From Halieaceae bacterium (GTDB taxonomy: Bacteria > Pseudomonadota > Gammaproteobacteria > Pseudomonadales > Halieaceae), in contig JANQLM010000088.1 in NCBI GenBank assembly GCA_028280635.1, forward strand, positions 1 to 52,816: a stretch of DNA of 52,816 nucleotides, written 5' to 3'. This document shows, piece after piece, positions 9,233 to 19,051 of this stretch; the stretch's first letter is position 1, and every line of letters starts with the position of its first letter. A model generated the notes under the pieces. The model was not told the origin of the DNA. It saw nothing but the letters and a program-made list of their open reading frames with translations, and searched no databases. The translations under genes and the position numbers were made by a program.

Positions 9233-11002
9233 TCAGGCCTCCTTCTTGGTCTCCCGCAGCCGCAGGTTGAGCTCGCGTAGCTGCTGGGCGTCCACGGTGC
9301 CCGGCGCATCGGTCATCACACAGTGCGCTGTCTGCGTCTTCGGGAAGGCGATAACGTCGCGAATCGAGCTGGCGCCGGTCATCAGCATCACCAGGCGATC
9401 CAGGCCGAAGGCGATGCCACCGTGTGGCGGTGCACCGTACTTGAGTGCATCCAGCAGGAAGCCGAACTTCTCTTCCGCTTCCTCCTGGCCGATGCCGAGA
9501 ATCTCAAGCACCGAGGCCTGCATCTCGCGGTCGTGGATACGAATCGAGCCGCCGCCCAGCTCGGTGCCATTGAGCACCAGGTCATAGGCCCGTGACAGGG
9601 CCGCCGCCGGGTCGGCACGCAGCGTATCCACGTCACAGCTAGGTGCGGTAAAGGGGTGATGCAGCGGCGTCAGGCGGTCGTCGACTTTCTCAAACATGGG
9701 GAAATCCACCACCCACAGCGGCGCCCAGCCCGGCTCGATCATATCCAGGTCGTGGCCCAGCTTTACCCGCAGTGCGCCGAGGGATTCGTTGACCACCATG
9801 GTCTTGTCGGCGCCGAAGAAAACAATGTCGCCGTTGCCGGCGCCGAGGCGTTCCATGAGCTGGGAAACAATCTCGTCCGGCATGAACTTGAGGATCGGTG
9901 ACTGCAGGCCATCCACCCCGGCATCGATGTCGTTGACCTTGATCCAGGCCAGGCCGCGGGCACCGAAGTTGGCGATGTAGCTGGTGTAGTCGTCAATTTC
10001 CTTGCGGCTGATGGTGGCACCGCCCGGCACCCGCAGCGCCACGACCCGGCCCTCGGGGTCCACCGCCGGACCATGGAATACCTTGAATTCCACCTGCTGC
10101 ATGAGGTCGTCGATGCCCACCAACTCCAGGGGAATGCGCAGGTCCGGCTTGTCGGAGCCAAAGCGCTCCATGGCCTCGTGCCAACTCATATGGGGGAAGG
10201 CAGGCAGCTCGACATCCAGGACCGTCTGGAACACTTCACGCACCATGCGCTCGGCAACATCCATAATCGTGGCCTCGTCTATAAAGGAAGCCTCGATGTC
10301 TATCTGGGTGAACTCCGGCTGGCGATCGGCGCGCAGGTCTTCGTCGCGGAAGCACTTGGCAATCTGGTAATAGCGATCGAAGCCGGAAACCATCAGCAGC
10401 TGCTTGAAGAGCTGCGGTGACTGGGGCAGGGCAAAAAACTGCCCCGGGTGGGTGCGGCTGGGCACCAGGTAGTCGCGAGCGCCCTCCGGGGTAGCGCGGG
10501 TGAGGATGGGCGTTTCCATGTCCAGGAAGCCCTCCCGGTCCAGGAAGCTGCGCACCGCGAGGGTGATGCGGGAGCGCGCGATAAACCGGTCCTGCATTTC
10601 CTGGCGGCGCAGGTCCATATAGCGGAACTTGAGCCGCACGTCCTCACCTACATCGGTGTACTCGTCCATCTGGAAGGGCGGCGTCTCGGCGCTGCTCAGC
10701 AGTTCCAATTCCTTGCCCAGCACTTCGATCTCGCCGGTTTTCATATTGGGATTCACGGTGCCTTCCCCACGGGCGCGCACCCGGCCGGTCACGCGCAGCA
10801 CATATTCACTGCGCACCCGGTCTGCCATCTCGAAATGCTCTTCGGTATCCGGGTCAAACACCACCTGCACGATGCCCTCGCGATCACGCAGGTCCAGAAA
10901 GATCACACCCCCGTGGTCACGACGACGGTCAACCCAACCGCACAGCGTTACGGTCTGGTCAATGTTGTCCGTGGTCAAGTCACCACAATAATGAGTGCGC
11001 AT
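9233..11002 (-). CDS. aspS: AspRS, aspartyl-tRNA synthetase, probably non-discriminating
   Basis: This class II synthetase charges tRNA-Asp. The 589-aa bacterial-type protein has the N-terminal OB-fold anticodon-binding domain (1-110) and catalytic motif 2 ([16 protein letters not shown]). The GAD insertion lies around residues 300-410, and motif 3 is [12 protein letters not shown]. Position 30 is His (RRRDHGG) and position 81 is Gly. This is the combination described for the Pseudomonas enzyme that also charges tRNA-Asn, so I infer that Asn-tRNA is made by the GatCAB route. Upstream is fmdB, downstream yebC. Confidence 0.97.
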   Translation of the reverse strand: MRTHYCGDLTTDNIDQTVTLCGWVDRRRDHGGVIFLDLRDREGIVQVVFDPDTEEHFEMADRVRSEYVLRVTGRVRARGEGTVNPNMKTGEIEVLGKELELLSSAETPPFQMDEYTDVGEDVRLKFRYMDLRRQEMQDRFIARSRITLAVRSFLDREGFLDMETPILTRATPEGARDYLVPSRTHPGQFFALPQSPQLFKQLLMVSGFDRYYQIAKCFRDEDLRADRQPEFTQIDIEASFIDEATIMDVAERMVREVFQTVLDVELPAFPHMSWHEAMERFGSDKPDLRIPLELVGIDDLMQQVEFKVFHGPAVDPEGRVVALRVPGGATISRKEIDDYTSYIANFGARGLAWIKVNDIDAGVDGLQSPILKFMPDEIVSQLMERLGAGNGDIVFFGADKTMVVNESLGALRVKLGHDLDMIEPGWAPLWVVDFPMFEKVDDRLTPLHHPFTAPSCDVDTLRADPAAALSRAYDLVLNGTELGGGSIRIHDREMQASVLEILGIGQEEAEEKFGFLLDALKYGAPPHGGIAFGLDRLVMLMTGASSIRDVIAFPKTQTAHCVMTDAPGTVDAQQLRELNLRLRETKKEA

Positions 11003-11060
11003 GTAGGCGTTCCTGTACTTAGATTCTTAAACAAGGATTCGGTTGTGACGGAGCGGCGAT

Positions 11061-11369
11061 TCAGCCGGCGGCGGAGCTGTTCTTGCTGCTGTTCGCCGAG
11101 CTCTTGCCGGCACTGTCCGGCTTGCTGTCCGCGGGCTTTGTATCCGCCGGCTTGCTGTCACTGCCCCCAGCGAGGTTCTTCTGGCCACTGGACTTGAAAT
11201 CGGTCTCATACCAGCCACCGCCCTTGAGGCGAAACGCCGCCGCAGACACTTTCTTGCGCAGCGCAGCGGCGCCACACTCCGGGCAATCGACCAGCGGGGC
11301 ATCGCTCATTTTCTGCAGGGCCTCCATCTGGTGGTGGCAGGCCTGGCACTGGTATTCGTAAATCGGCAT
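11061..11369 (-). CDS. FmdB-family zinc-ribbon protein
   Basis: This is a small putative regulatory protein of the FmdB/CxxC_CxxC_SSSS family. The 102-aa product begins MPIYEYQCQAC, and two CxxC pairs (CQAC and CPEC) form the zinc ribbon in the first 40 residues. The C-terminal half is a low-complexity Ser/Lys/Asp/Ala tail with KPADTKPADSKPD repeats. The start MPIYEYQ is invariant in the family; the open frame runs 20 codons further upstream. Its biochemical role is unknown. It is commonly found just before aspS. Confidence 0.9.
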   Translation of the reverse strand: MPIYEYQCQACHHQMEALQKMSDAPLVDCPECGAAALRKKVSAAAFRLKGGGWYETDFKSSGQKNLAGGSDSKPADTKPADSKPDSAGKSSANSSKNSSAAG

Positions 11370-11611
11370 GGTTGGCTGACCGTTATCCGTTGACTCTGTG
11401 AACAAACCCGTAGCTTGCACCGGGGCCAACTGGCGGGTGTCACTGCGATCTTCGGGTTCAGAACGGGCGCGGATTTTAGCGCAAATCCCGCCGGTCAGGT
11501 AGCACCCGGGAGGCTTTGATCTACAAGCAATTTAGCGGGTGGTCTGCAGCGGGGCCAAATATTCAGGGGAGGCTTATCTTTGCCCCCGCGGCGAGCCGGG
11601 GCGGGAGGAGT

Positions 11612-11633
11612 CTGCCGCCCCAGGGGGCGGCAG
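11612..11633. terminator. GC-rich hairpin downstream of the HU-like gene
   Basis: A near-perfect inverted repeat (CTGCCGCCCC / GGGGCGGCAG) lies just past the stop codon of the HU-like gene on the minus strand. No clear T-run follows on either strand, so it may be a weak terminator or an mRNA-stabilising stem. Confidence 0.45.
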
Positions 11634-11647
11634 CCAGGAACCAGGGA

Positions 11648-12097
11648 TCAGGAGTCCGCGAATTCCTTCATTTTCTTCAGGGGACGAACCTTCACAGCAA
11701 CGCTGGCAGGCTTCGCCTTGAAGACCGTCTCTTCCCCGGTGAAGGGGTTGATGCCCTTGCGCGCCTTGCGAGCGGGCTTCTTGACGGTGGTGATCTTCAT
11801 CAGGCCGGGCAGCGTGAATTCGCCAACGCTGCGCTTCTTGATGCTGCGCTCGATGAGCGTTTCCAGTTCATCCATCACCGCGCCCACCTGCTTCTTGTTG
11901 AGACCGGTGGTGTCCGCGATGGAGCCGACGATCTGGCTCTTGGTCATCTTGGCCTTGATAGCCGGAGCCGCTTTCTTGGCCGGAGCCTTAGCTGCTGCCT
12001 TCTTCTTGGCCGGTGCCTTCTTGGCCGCTACCTTTTTCTTGGCAGGTGCCTTCTTGGCCGGAGCTTTTTTCTTCGCCGCCGCTTTTCTAGTAGCCAT
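11648..12097 (-). CDS. HU-family DNA-binding protein with Lys/Ala/Pro-rich N-terminal tail
   Basis: This is a nucleoid-associated protein. Residues 1-50 are an H1-like tail made of repeated AKKKAPAKK-type units. Residues 51-149 are an HU/IHF fold starting MTKSQIVGSIADTTGLNKKQVG, with the DNA-binding arm segment ARKGINPFTGEE. HU itself is about 90 aa, so the tail is an added module; comparable tails on other HU proteins increase DNA affinity and compaction. A strong ribosome-binding site (AGGAAGGA) precedes the ATG. The gene stands alone, divergent from proS, across a 258-base AT-rich spacer that probably holds both promoters. Confidence 0.92.
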   Translation of the reverse strand: MATRKAAAKKKAPAKKAPAKKKVAAKKAPAKKKAAAKAPAKKAAPAIKAKMTKSQIVGSIADTTGLNKKQVGAVMDELETLIERSIKKRSVGEFTLPGLMKITTVKKPARKARKGINPFTGEETVFKAKPASVAVKVRPLKKMKEFADS

Positions 12098-12355
12098 GTT
12101 ATTTTCGTCCTTCCTGTATCGTGCAGAACATTCGAGTTGATTCGATAGATATCGATTAGAGAGTAAAGCGAAACTCGTGGGAGACGCCTGAGCAATGTAT
12201 AAAGCAAGGCCCCAGCTAATACAAGGCTTGTGCCTTAAAATCCCTTATTTATTTGTGTTTTGACGCACTCGTGTCGGAATGCGACCCTGATCTCGACAGC
12301 ATTTTTCCAACAATCGTAAAATTGCGGCCCCGACACTTTCTGGACACATCACATC

Positions 12356-14071
12356 ATGCGCGCAAGCAGCTACCTATTGGCGACAGTAAAGGAAACCCCC
12401 TCTGACGCCGAAGTCATAAGCCACCGGTTGATGTTGCGCGCCGGCCTGATCCGCAAGCTCGCCTCCGGGCTCTATACCTGGCTTCCCACCGGGCTGCGCG
12501 TACTGCGCAAGGTGGAGGCCATCGTCCGTGAAGAAATGAACCGTTCTGGTGCACAGGAAGTCAGCATGCCGGTGGTGCAGCCGGCGGAACTGTGGGAGGA
12601 GTCAGGTCGCTGGGAGCAGTACGGCCCCGAGCTGCTGCGTTTGAAAGATCGCCACGAACGCGACTTTTGCCTGGGTCCCACCCACGAGGAAGTCATCACC
12701 GATCTGTTGCGCTCCGAGATAAAGAGCTACAAGCAACTGCCCGCCAACTTTTACCAGATACAAACCAAGTTTCGCGATGAGATCCGTCCACGCTTCGGCA
12801 TTATGCGGGCGCGGGAATTCCTGATGAAGGACGCCTACTCCTTCCACCTCGACCAGGACTCCCTGCAGCAGACCTACGATGTCATGCATGCGACCTACTC
12901 GGCCATCTTCACCCGCCTGGGCCTGGACTTCCGGCCGGTGATTGCCGACACCGGCTCGATCGGCGGCAGCACCTCCCATGAGTTCCACGTGCTGGCCAAC
13001 TCTGGCGAAGACGATATCGCCTTCAGCGACAGCAGCGACTACGCGGCCAATGTGGAGATGGCTGAAGCCCTGGCGCCGGCGGGCGAGCGTCCTGCGCCCT
13101 CCCAGGCGATGTCTGAAGTTGAGACCCCCGGGCAGCACACGATAGAAGATGTCTGCGCATTCCTGGAGCTACCCGCGGAACGCGCCCTTAAGACCCTGGT
13201 CGTGAACGGCGACAGCGAAGGGGCGCCGCTGGTGGCCCTGGTGCTGCGCGGCGACCACCAGCTCAACAGCATCAAGGCGGAAAAACTCGACGGCATTGCC
13301 AGCCCCCTGACGTTTGCCGATGAAGCCGCCATCCGGGCGGGGGTGGGTTGCGGCATCGGTTCGCTGGGCCCGGTGGGCCTGGGTATCCCGGTACTGGTCG
13401 ATCGTGCCGCGGCCCAGGCGGCGGATTTCTGCTGCGGCGCCAACCGCGACGGTGTCCACCTGACCGGGGTCAACTGGGAGCGCGACCTGGCCCTTACCCG
13501 CGTGGAAGACCTGCGTAATGTAGTGGCCGGCGACCCCAGCCCCGACGGCCAGGGTAGTCTGGAAATCAAGCGCGGCATCGAAGTGGGTCATATCTTCCAG
13601 CTCGGCGACAAATACAGCGATGCCATGAGCGCGCAGGTGCTCGACGAACAGGGCAAGAACCGGGTCATGACCATGGGCTGCTACGGCATTGGCGTCAGTC
13701 GCATCGTGGCAGCGGCCATCGAGCAGAATCACGATGAGCAGGGCATTATCTGGCCCACGGCCATGGCGCCTTTCCAGGTGGCCATCGTGCCGCTCAATAT
13801 GCAGAAATCCGAGGCTGTCGCCGAAGGTGCGCTGGCGCTCTACCAGGCTCTGTCGGAGCGTGGTATCGATGTACTGCTGGACGATCGCAATGAGAGGCCC
13901 GGGGTAAAGTTCGCTGACATGGAACTGATCGGCATCCCCCACCGGGTGGTGGTCGGAGACCGTGCTCTGGCCGAGGGCAAGCTTGAATACAAGCACCGCG
14001 CCGCCGAAGACTCCCAACTGGTGGCACAGAGTGATTGCCTGGACTTCCTGCTGGAGCACCTGGACCAGTAG
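12356..14071 (+). CDS. proS: ProRS, prolyl-tRNA synthetase (bacterial type with editing insert)
   Basis: This class II synthetase charges tRNA-Pro. The 571-aa protein starts [15 protein letters not shown]. Motif 2 ([22 protein letters not shown]) is near residue 140. The YbaK-like editing insertion lies between motifs 2 and 3 (about 225-380) and contains the conserved Lys in SIKAEKLDG. The C-terminal anticodon-binding domain begins around [11 protein letters not shown]. It is divergent from the HU-like gene, and a lytic transglycosylase gene begins one base after its stop codon. Confidence 0.97.
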   Translation: MRASSYLLATVKETPSDAEVISHRLMLRAGLIRKLASGLYTWLPTGLRVLRKVEAIVREEMNRSGAQEVSMPVVQPAELWEESGRWEQYGPELLRLKDRHERDFCLGPTHEEVITDLLRSEIKSYKQLPANFYQIQTKFRDEIRPRFGIMRAREFLMKDAYSFHLDQDSLQQTYDVMHATYSAIFTRLGLDFRPVIADTGSIGGSTSHEFHVLANSGEDDIAFSDSSDYAANVEMAEALAPAGERPAPSQAMSEVETPGQHTIEDVCAFLELPAERALKTLVVNGDSEGAPLVALVLRGDHQLNSIKAEKLDGIASPLTFADEAAIRAGVGCGIGSLGPVGLGIPVLVDRAAAQAADFCCGANRDGVHLTGVNWERDLALTRVEDLRNVVAGDPSPDGQGSLEIKRGIEVGHIFQLGDKYSDAMSAQVLDEQGKNRVMTMGCYGIGVSRIVAAAIEQNHDEQGIIWPTAMAPFQVAIVPLNMQKSEAVAEGALALYQALSERGIDVLLDDRNERPGVKFADMELIGIPHRVVVGDRALAEGKLEYKHRAAEDSQLVAQSDCLDFLLEHLDQ

Positions 14072-14072
14072 C

Positions 14073-14681
14073 ATGGCTGTGCGCGCCACCTGCCTGAGGG
14101 TTCTACTGTTCGCCTGCCTGGGGCTGTGCGCTTACAGTAGTGGCGTGACGGCCAACGCGGCGCAGCCGGCAGAACGCGAGGCGCTGCGGCAGTTCCTCGA
14201 CGACACCATCAACCGCGCCAGCAGCTTCGAGGACCGCTTTGACGCAGAGGTCTGGCTACTGGATATGTCCTCCCGCCTGGAGCCCTTTGTAGCCGATGCC
14301 GATGCCCGGCTTTCACTGCTGGAAACCGTACATTTCTATGCTCGCCAGAGCGACTTGCCACCGGAGCTGGTGCTGGCGGTAATCCAGGTGGAAAGCCATT
14401 TCGACCGCTTCGCTATCTCGCGAGTCGGCGCCCAGGGCCTGATGCAGGTGATGCCCTTCTGGAAGAACGAAATCGGCCGGCCGGATGACAACCTCACCGA
14501 GGTTCACACCAACCTGTCCTACGGTTGTCGCATACTGGAATTCTACCTGCGTCAGGAAAACGGCCGACTCGCCACGGCCCTGGCGCGCTACAACGGCAGC
14601 GCCGGCAGCCGGATCTACACCGACAAGGTGGAGGACGCCTGGCGCCGGCACTGGCGCACCTCGCCCCTGGATTGGAAGTAA
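14073..14681 (+). CDS. Small exported lytic transglycosylase (SLT domain)
   Basis: This is a predicted periplasmic enzyme that cleaves peptidoglycan glycan strands. The 202-aa protein has a signal peptide (hydrophobic residues 8-25, cleavage near ANAA). A single SLT/goose-lysozyme-like domain follows from about residue 85 to 195. Glu107 in IQVESHFDRFAIS is the expected catalytic acid; GAQGLMQVMP and ARYNGS are the other family motifs. The ATG is one base after the proS stop. It resembles the short MltE/Slt-like enzymes, and I cannot assign a specific gene name. Confidence 0.9.
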   Translation: MAVRATCLRVLLFACLGLCAYSSGVTANAAQPAEREALRQFLDDTINRASSFEDRFDAEVWLLDMSSRLEPFVADADARLSLLETVHFYARQSDLPPELVLAVIQVESHFDRFAISRVGAQGLMQVMPFWKNEIGRPDDNLTEVHTNLSYGCRILEFYLRQENGRLATALARYNGSAGSRIYTDKVEDAWRRHWRTSPLDWK

Positions 14682-14797
14682 GCGCACTGCCGCCAAGGGC
14701 CCTGGACCCAAGAAGCGACGGCGCTGGCAATAAGCAATGACAGGGCTGCTATGATGGAGAGCGGCGATTTTAATAATTCTGGATCGGGGAGAACGCC

Positions 14798-15160
14798 ATG
14801 GACTTCAATAGCCTGCTGCTACTGCTGATTGCCTGGTTGCTGTGGACCATTCATCAGGACCTGACCGAGAGCAACGACAGGGCCCGCAGCCTCAAGACCA
14901 CCCTCAACCAACTGGTGTCGCGGATAGAGCAGGCCATGGGCAGCCGCGATGTGCTCGGGACCTCAGCCGCAGAGCAGGCCTCTACCGTCAACCTGAACAG
15001 CGCCAGCAAGGCGCGGCTGCAATCGCTGCCGAGGATTGGTGCAGTTACCGCGGAACATATTATCGCCGCACGACCCTTTAACGCGGTGGAAGAGCTGCGC
15101 GAGGTGCAGGGCGTCACCAACGCCATCTTCAGCGCCATCAAGGACAAGGTCAGCGTTTAG
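14798..15160 (+). CDS. Membrane-anchored helix-hairpin-helix (ComEA-like) protein
   Basis: This is a 120-aa protein with an N-terminal hydrophobic segment (residues 4-18) and a short charged helical linker. The C-terminal ComEA-type helix-hairpin-helix domain (about 63-120) shows VNLNSASKARLQSLPRIGA and the second hairpin VEELREVQGV. Such domains bind DNA without sequence preference. With one membrane anchor it could hold DNA at the membrane, as ComEA does in uptake, but no other competence gene is near. A GGGGAGA ribosome-binding site precedes the ATG. Confidence 0.82.
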   Translation: MDFNSLLLLLIAWLLWTIHQDLTESNDRARSLKTTLNQLVSRIEQAMGSRDVLGTSAAEQASTVNLNSASKARLQSLPRIGAVTAEHIIAARPFNAVEELREVQGVTNAIFSAIKDKVSV

Positions 15161-15220
15161 CTTTCTGGCCGGCCATGCCTGGCCAGCAGCGCACAACCGG
15201 CCGTACCTAACCGGCCATAC

Positions 15221-15493
15221 CTAAACGCCCATACTCCCGAGGGTGTTCATGATACGGCGCAGAATCCCGGTAAAGGCCGGGTGATCGGCTTCCAGGCGGG
15301 TCACCATTTCCTCTACCGTATCGGCCATGTCCTGCCCGTCCAGGGCACGGTCGGCCTCTGTATCCGCGTCCAGGTGCTGCTCGATATCGCTGACCAGTCC
15401 GTGCAGGCGGCGGCGCTCCGCGTCCTCCAGCGGCAGGCTGTCGATTTCATTCAGAAGGCTGGATAAATCCTGGTATACCTGTTCCTTGCTCAC
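15221..15493 (-). CDS. DUF4404 family protein
   Basis: This is a 90-aa acidic, all-helical protein of the DUF4404 family, recognised by the MSKEQVYQDLSSLLNEI start and the C-terminal FTGILRRIMNTLGSMGV, which are well conserved in Pseudomonas and relatives. The function is unknown. The start is GTG with a GGGGTAGGG ribosome-binding region. It converges on the helix-hairpin-helix gene; the 60-base gap between them contains a short CTGGCC/GGCCAG stem and two copies of a CCGGCC-TACCTAA unit. Confidence 0.8.
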   Translation of the reverse strand: MSKEQVYQDLSSLLNEIDSLPLEDAERRRLHGLVSDIEQHLDADTEADRALDGQDMADTVEEMVTRLEADHPAFTGILRRIMNTLGSMGV

Positions 15494-15526
15494 GCCCTAC
15501 CCCGGCATCAATCGTTTGCGGATACC

Positions 15527-16657
15527 TTACTCCGCCGCTGGCGCGCCATCAAACAGCTCTTTGAAGCCAGAGGGATCGTGCCGCCCAATGGCGATGTTCT
15601 CAAGCGTACCGATACCCCGCCGATCGCCCATGCGCGCATGCACCACGTGGTGCACGTGCAGGTATTCAAAGCCCAGTGGGTCCAGCTCATCCAGTACCCA
15701 GTCCTCGCGGGCGATTTCCAGCTCGCCCTGCCATACGGCGTGACCCCAGGTCGGATGGTTGTAACCGAGCCCGAGCACCTGGAAGCGCAGACCCACATCC
15801 ATCTCGATGTCATAGCGCTGGCCGTGCCGGTCCGCCAGCAACAGCGCCGCCGAGCGCGGGCGGCGGGTACCCGGCTGCCACTGAATGCGGTGTGACACTT
15901 CCGCCATGGGAATGTGGCCCGGCTCTTCGCCTGCAGGAATATCGGCGGGGTCATCGTACAACGGCAGCAGGTCGGCACTAACCTGGGTGGGGTGCCCGTC
16001 GCGGTCCTCGAAGGTGCCCATCTGCGTGCACACATCATCGAAATTGATCGGGTTCCAGCACCAGTAAACGCCCGGCTCCTTGTTGAGCAGGCCCGGTGCA
16101 CCCCCCTGGGGCTCGCCCACCGGACGCACACCCCAGGACTTGTCGCGGGTACCCACGGCGCGATTCACCGCCACCCGCTTGCCGTCCACGCTGAAGTAAC
16201 CCTCCCAGTAGCCCAACTGGGTAAACCGCGAGCTGTGCAGAATCAGGTGCCCGTCGTCGTACATGACGCTCTCGGGTTCCTCATGGGGAATGCTGGCGGC
16301 GGTGAACAGCAGGTCGCACTCGATGCCGGTGTCATTGGAGGCCAGCACCAGGCGCAGTTTGCGCATGGGTTCGACAATCTCGATGGCGAGCGGACCCACC
16401 ACGGTCTCACCACGTTCCCGCGGCGCCCGGCGCGACCCATGAAACGCGTACTGGTGGCTGCCATTGGCGATGCTGAAGTGGGCATCCATAACGTGGCGGT
16501 TGGGGTACAGGCCCAGACCCGCTTCGAAGATGTAGCCGCCGTCCGGGTCGATACCGTTCATCCAGTAGCGATCGTAGAAATTGCGATCACTGTGGGCCGG
16601 CCGGGCGACCGGCGCCGTGGTCTGGTGGATGCAGTAATCGTCGAAACTGGTGATCAT
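15527..16657 (-). CDS. Uncharacterised 376-aa beta-rich protein
   Basis: I do not recognise this with certainty. The protein has no signal peptide or membrane segment and is rich in Trp, Tyr, Gly and His. Its layout of short hydrophobic strands separated by polar turns suggests a beta-barrel or sandwich. The segment GTRDKSWGVRPVG recalls the lipocalin-like CrtC/AttH-type families, often annotated as DUF7064/7065, but this is only a resemblance. His-rich stretches near the end (YLHVHHVVHARMG) could bind a metal or ligand. It stands alone between the DUF4404 gene and the next minus-strand group. Confidence 0.7.
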   Translation of the reverse strand: MITSFDDYCIHQTTAPVARPAHSDRNFYDRYWMNGIDPDGGYIFEAGLGLYPNRHVMDAHFSIANGSHQYAFHGSRRAPRERGETVVGPLAIEIVEPMRKLRLVLASNDTGIECDLLFTAASIPHEEPESVMYDDGHLILHSSRFTQLGYWEGYFSVDGKRVAVNRAVGTRDKSWGVRPVGEPQGGAPGLLNKEPGVYWCWNPINFDDVCTQMGTFEDRDGHPTQVSADLLPLYDDPADIPAGEEPGHIPMAEVSHRIQWQPGTRRPRSAALLLADRHGQRYDIEMDVGLRFQVLGLGYNHPTWGHAVWQGELEIAREDWVLDELDPLGFEYLHVHHVVHARMGDRRGIGTLENIAIGRHDPSGFKELFDGAPAAE

Positions 16658-16745
16658 GGCCTTCCCCCGCAGCGTGGACGGACACTATAGGAAAGGGCCC
16701 GGAGACCCTCAAGCAAGCGCCGGAGACAGGGGAGGATGGGCTGGA

Positions 16746-17252
16746 TTAATGCACCACCGGGGCGCTGGTGGCTGGAGAGCTGTCAAACCAGGCGGCGCGC
16801 TCGGCCGCGCGGCGAAACAGCTCGTAGACCTGGTGACGCAGGTTCTTGTCGAGGTTCAGGGTAATGCCCTTGCCCTCCACCCCGCTGAGGTTCAGCGACG
16901 CCGCGCCGCTCTCCAGGGTCTTGTAACGCATCTGCGTCAGCAGAATGCCGTCTTCGCCGAGGGGGAATGCGTCCGGTTCCGCTTCATAGGGCTGCCGGAA
17001 GGAATCTTCGGCGACCTCACTGCCGTGCTGCATACGTGCCACCTCCTTGCGGGCGGCTTCCGGCACCACCTGCTGCTCGTCGACCTCGTTTTCAAACATC
17101 GACTCCAGATGCTCCATCAACAGCCGGGTAAAGTGACGCGTGCACCAGGCCCGGTATTCTTTGCTGTCGGAGGTGGACACCTTCAGCAACAGCCGGTCTT
17201 CGGTCCTTACATAGGTCACATTGACCTGCCGCAGCTTGGCAGCTTCAGACAA
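16746..17252 (-). CDS. Uncharacterised 168-aa protein coupled to the aminotransferase gene
   Basis: I do not recognise a family. The protein is soluble and charged, with two predicted alpha/beta parts: MSEAAKLRQVNVTYVRTEDR looks like the beginning of a beta-sheet domain, and LDKNLRHQVYELFRRAAERA is a clear C-terminal amphipathic helix. The start appears to be TTG, one base after the stop of the aminotransferase gene, so the two are translated together. No other start is available before upstream codons overlap the aminotransferase. Confidence 0.72.
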   Translation of the reverse strand: MSEAAKLRQVNVTYVRTEDRLLLKVSTSDSKEYRAWCTRHFTRLLMEHLESMFENEVDEQQVVPEAARKEVARMQHGSEVAEDSFRQPYEAEPDAFPLGEDGILLTQMRYKTLESGAASLNLSGVEGKGITLNLDKNLRHQVYELFRRAAERAAWFDSSPATSAPVVH

Positions 17253-17253
17253 A

Positions 17254-18627
17254 TCAGCGCCCCAGCGCTGCCTGGGTCTGGTCCAGTGCCATCCTGGCGC
17301 GCTCGATCAACTGGTCGATTTGCTCGTGGCTGACGGTCAGTGGCGGCGCAATAATCATGGTGTCGCCCACCGCCCGCATGACCAGGCCACACTCCACCGA
17401 CAGGTTGCGGCACAGGGAGCCGGTGCTGCCGTCAGCATCGAACCGCGCCCGGGACTGTTTGTCGGCTACCAGCTCCATGGCGCCGACGAAGCCGACACCC
17501 CGCGCCTCACCCACCAGCGGATGGTCGCCGAGTTCAGCCCAGCGCTGCTGCAGGTAGGGAGACTTGTCTTCGCGCACCGTGCGCACGAGGTCCTGCTCCT
17601 GCATGATGTCCAGGGTCGCCAGCGCGGCGGCGCAGGCGGCGGGATGCCCGGAATAGGTATAGCCGTGTGCGAATTCGCCACCGTCGGCCTTGATGACCTC
17701 GGCCACCTTGTCACCCACCATGACACCGCCCAGGGGCTGGTAACCGTTGGTCACGGCTTTGGCAAACGTCATCAGGTCAGCGGGAATATCGTAGTAATCG
17801 GCGCCGAACCATTCACCGAGGCGCCCGAACCCGCAGATCACCTCGTCGGTGATCAGCAGGATGTCGTACTCCTGGCAGATGCGGCGCACTTCCGGCCAAT
17901 AGCTCTCCGGGGGAACGATCACGCCGCCCGCGCCCTGCACAGGCTCGGCAATAAAGGCCGCCACATTGTCGGCACCCAGCTCCTGGATGCGCTGTTCCAG
18001 GCTGGCCGCTGCCCGCCGACCGAACTCTGCGGGATCCAGGTCGCCGCCCTCGCCAAACCAGTAGGGCTGGTCCACGTGAGTGACGTAGCCCAGGGTTTCG
18101 AACTGCTTGTGCATAAAGCCCATGCCGCCAAGGCTGGCACCGGCAATGGTAGAGCCGTGGTAGCCGTTCTTGCGGCTGATCACGAAGCGTTTGCCGGGCT
18201 TCTTGAGCAGGTCCCAGTAGCGCCGCACGATACGCAGATTGGTATCGTTGGCCTCGGAACCGCTGGCGGTAAAAAAGAAGTTGTTGATGTGCGCCGGGGT
18301 GACCTCGCTGAGTCGCCGCGCCAGCTCAATCACCGGCGGGTGCGCACACTGAAAGAAGCTATTGTAGTAGGGCAATTCCTTGAGCTGCTGGTGGACGGCA
18401 TCGGCAATGCGGTCCTGCCCGTAGCCCAGGCTTACGCACCAAAGGCCGGACATGCCATCGAGAATCTCGCGACCTTCACTGTCGTAGATGTAGGGACCTT
18501 CCGCGCGGGCGATGATACGGCTGCCCTGGGCTGCCAACTCCTTGAAATCGGTAAAAGGGTGCAGGTAATGACTGCTATCGAGGGCCTGCCAGTCCTGGCG
18601 GGCCCGCTGCGGGATGATGCTGCTCAT
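17254..18627 (-). CDS. spuC: SpuC-like putrescine/polyamine--pyruvate aminotransferase
   Basis: This class III PLP aminotransferase most likely moves the amino group of putrescine or another polyamine to pyruvate. The 457-aa protein resembles Pseudomonas SpuC throughout: WQALDSSHYLHPFTD at the start, ILDGMSGLWCVSLGYG, the TASGSEANDT phosphate-binding region, and DEVICGFGRLGEW with the cofactor-contacting Asp. The Schiff-base Lys is in TFAKAVTNGY. The ATG at 18627 has a GAGG site; 18 further codons are open upstream but do not belong to the family. It lies next to a LuxR-type regulator and a polyamine ligase, which supports the role. Confidence 0.88.
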   Translation of the reverse strand: MSSIIPQRARQDWQALDSSHYLHPFTDFKELAAQGSRIIARAEGPYIYDSEGREILDGMSGLWCVSLGYGQDRIADAVHQQLKELPYYNSFFQCAHPPVIELARRLSEVTPAHINNFFFTASGSEANDTNLRIVRRYWDLLKKPGKRFVISRKNGYHGSTIAGASLGGMGFMHKQFETLGYVTHVDQPYWFGEGGDLDPAEFGRRAAASLEQRIQELGADNVAAFIAEPVQGAGGVIVPPESYWPEVRRICQEYDILLITDEVICGFGRLGEWFGADYYDIPADLMTFAKAVTNGYQPLGGVMVGDKVAEVIKADGGEFAHGYTYSGHPAACAAALATLDIMQEQDLVRTVREDKSPYLQQRWAELGDHPLVGEARGVGFVGAMELVADKQSRARFDADGSTGSLCRNLSVECGLVMRAVGDTMIIAPPLTVSHEQIDQLIERARMALDQTQAALGR

Positions 18628-18737
18628 GGGATGCCTCACAAAATTGACAAGCCGTTGCCGGCTCTCACATGATTGTGCCATACGCGTCCCCGAGCAGCCA
18701 TTAACGCATTTCAGGTAGGGGGCTTTTTATAAAACCG

Positions 18738-18900
18738 CTCGGGGTGGCGGCCAGTAGCTACTGTGGAGGTGCACCGCCACCTTCGCTCGGAAGCCGGTTG
18801 GGGTTTCAGCCTGTGGCTGCCATGGAGGTGCACCGCCACCTTCGCTCGGAGGCCGGTTGGGGTTTAAGCCTGTGGCTGCCATGGAGGCGCATCACCGCCC
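18738..18900. repeat. 59-bp tandem repeat array (about 2.5 copies)
   Basis: The stretch between spuC and the LuxR-type gene has no ORF of its own. It contains a unit with the core TGGAGGTGCACCGCCACC, followed by a TTCGCTCGG / CCGGTTGGGG segment, recurring at exactly 59 bases (core at 18764, 18823 and 18882). The third copy is partial and diverged. The left edge carries TATAAAACCGCTC, which also marks the array at 39266-39480. From 18901 to 19051 I see no gene or clear site; a promoter for the LuxR-type gene is presumably there. Confidence 0.85.
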
Positions 18901-19051
18901 TCGGCGCATTGAATGAGCTGGCGCCACCGGTAGAGGCTGGCGATGCGGTGCCTTCGGTAGTGAGCTGGAACGGTTGTCGTGCAGATAGATTGGAGCTGGT
19001 ACGTGGTACGCTCGTGTCGGGGCCTGTTGTGAGGGGTGTTGGTTCAGATTT

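Noticed and set aside
8463-9587. 374-aa ORF antisense to yebC/aspS
   Set aside because: It spans two certain genes on the opposite strand and shows no domain.
17221-18672. 483-aa ORF antisense to the spuC-like gene
   Set aside because: Shadow of an aminotransferase with clear motifs on the other strand.
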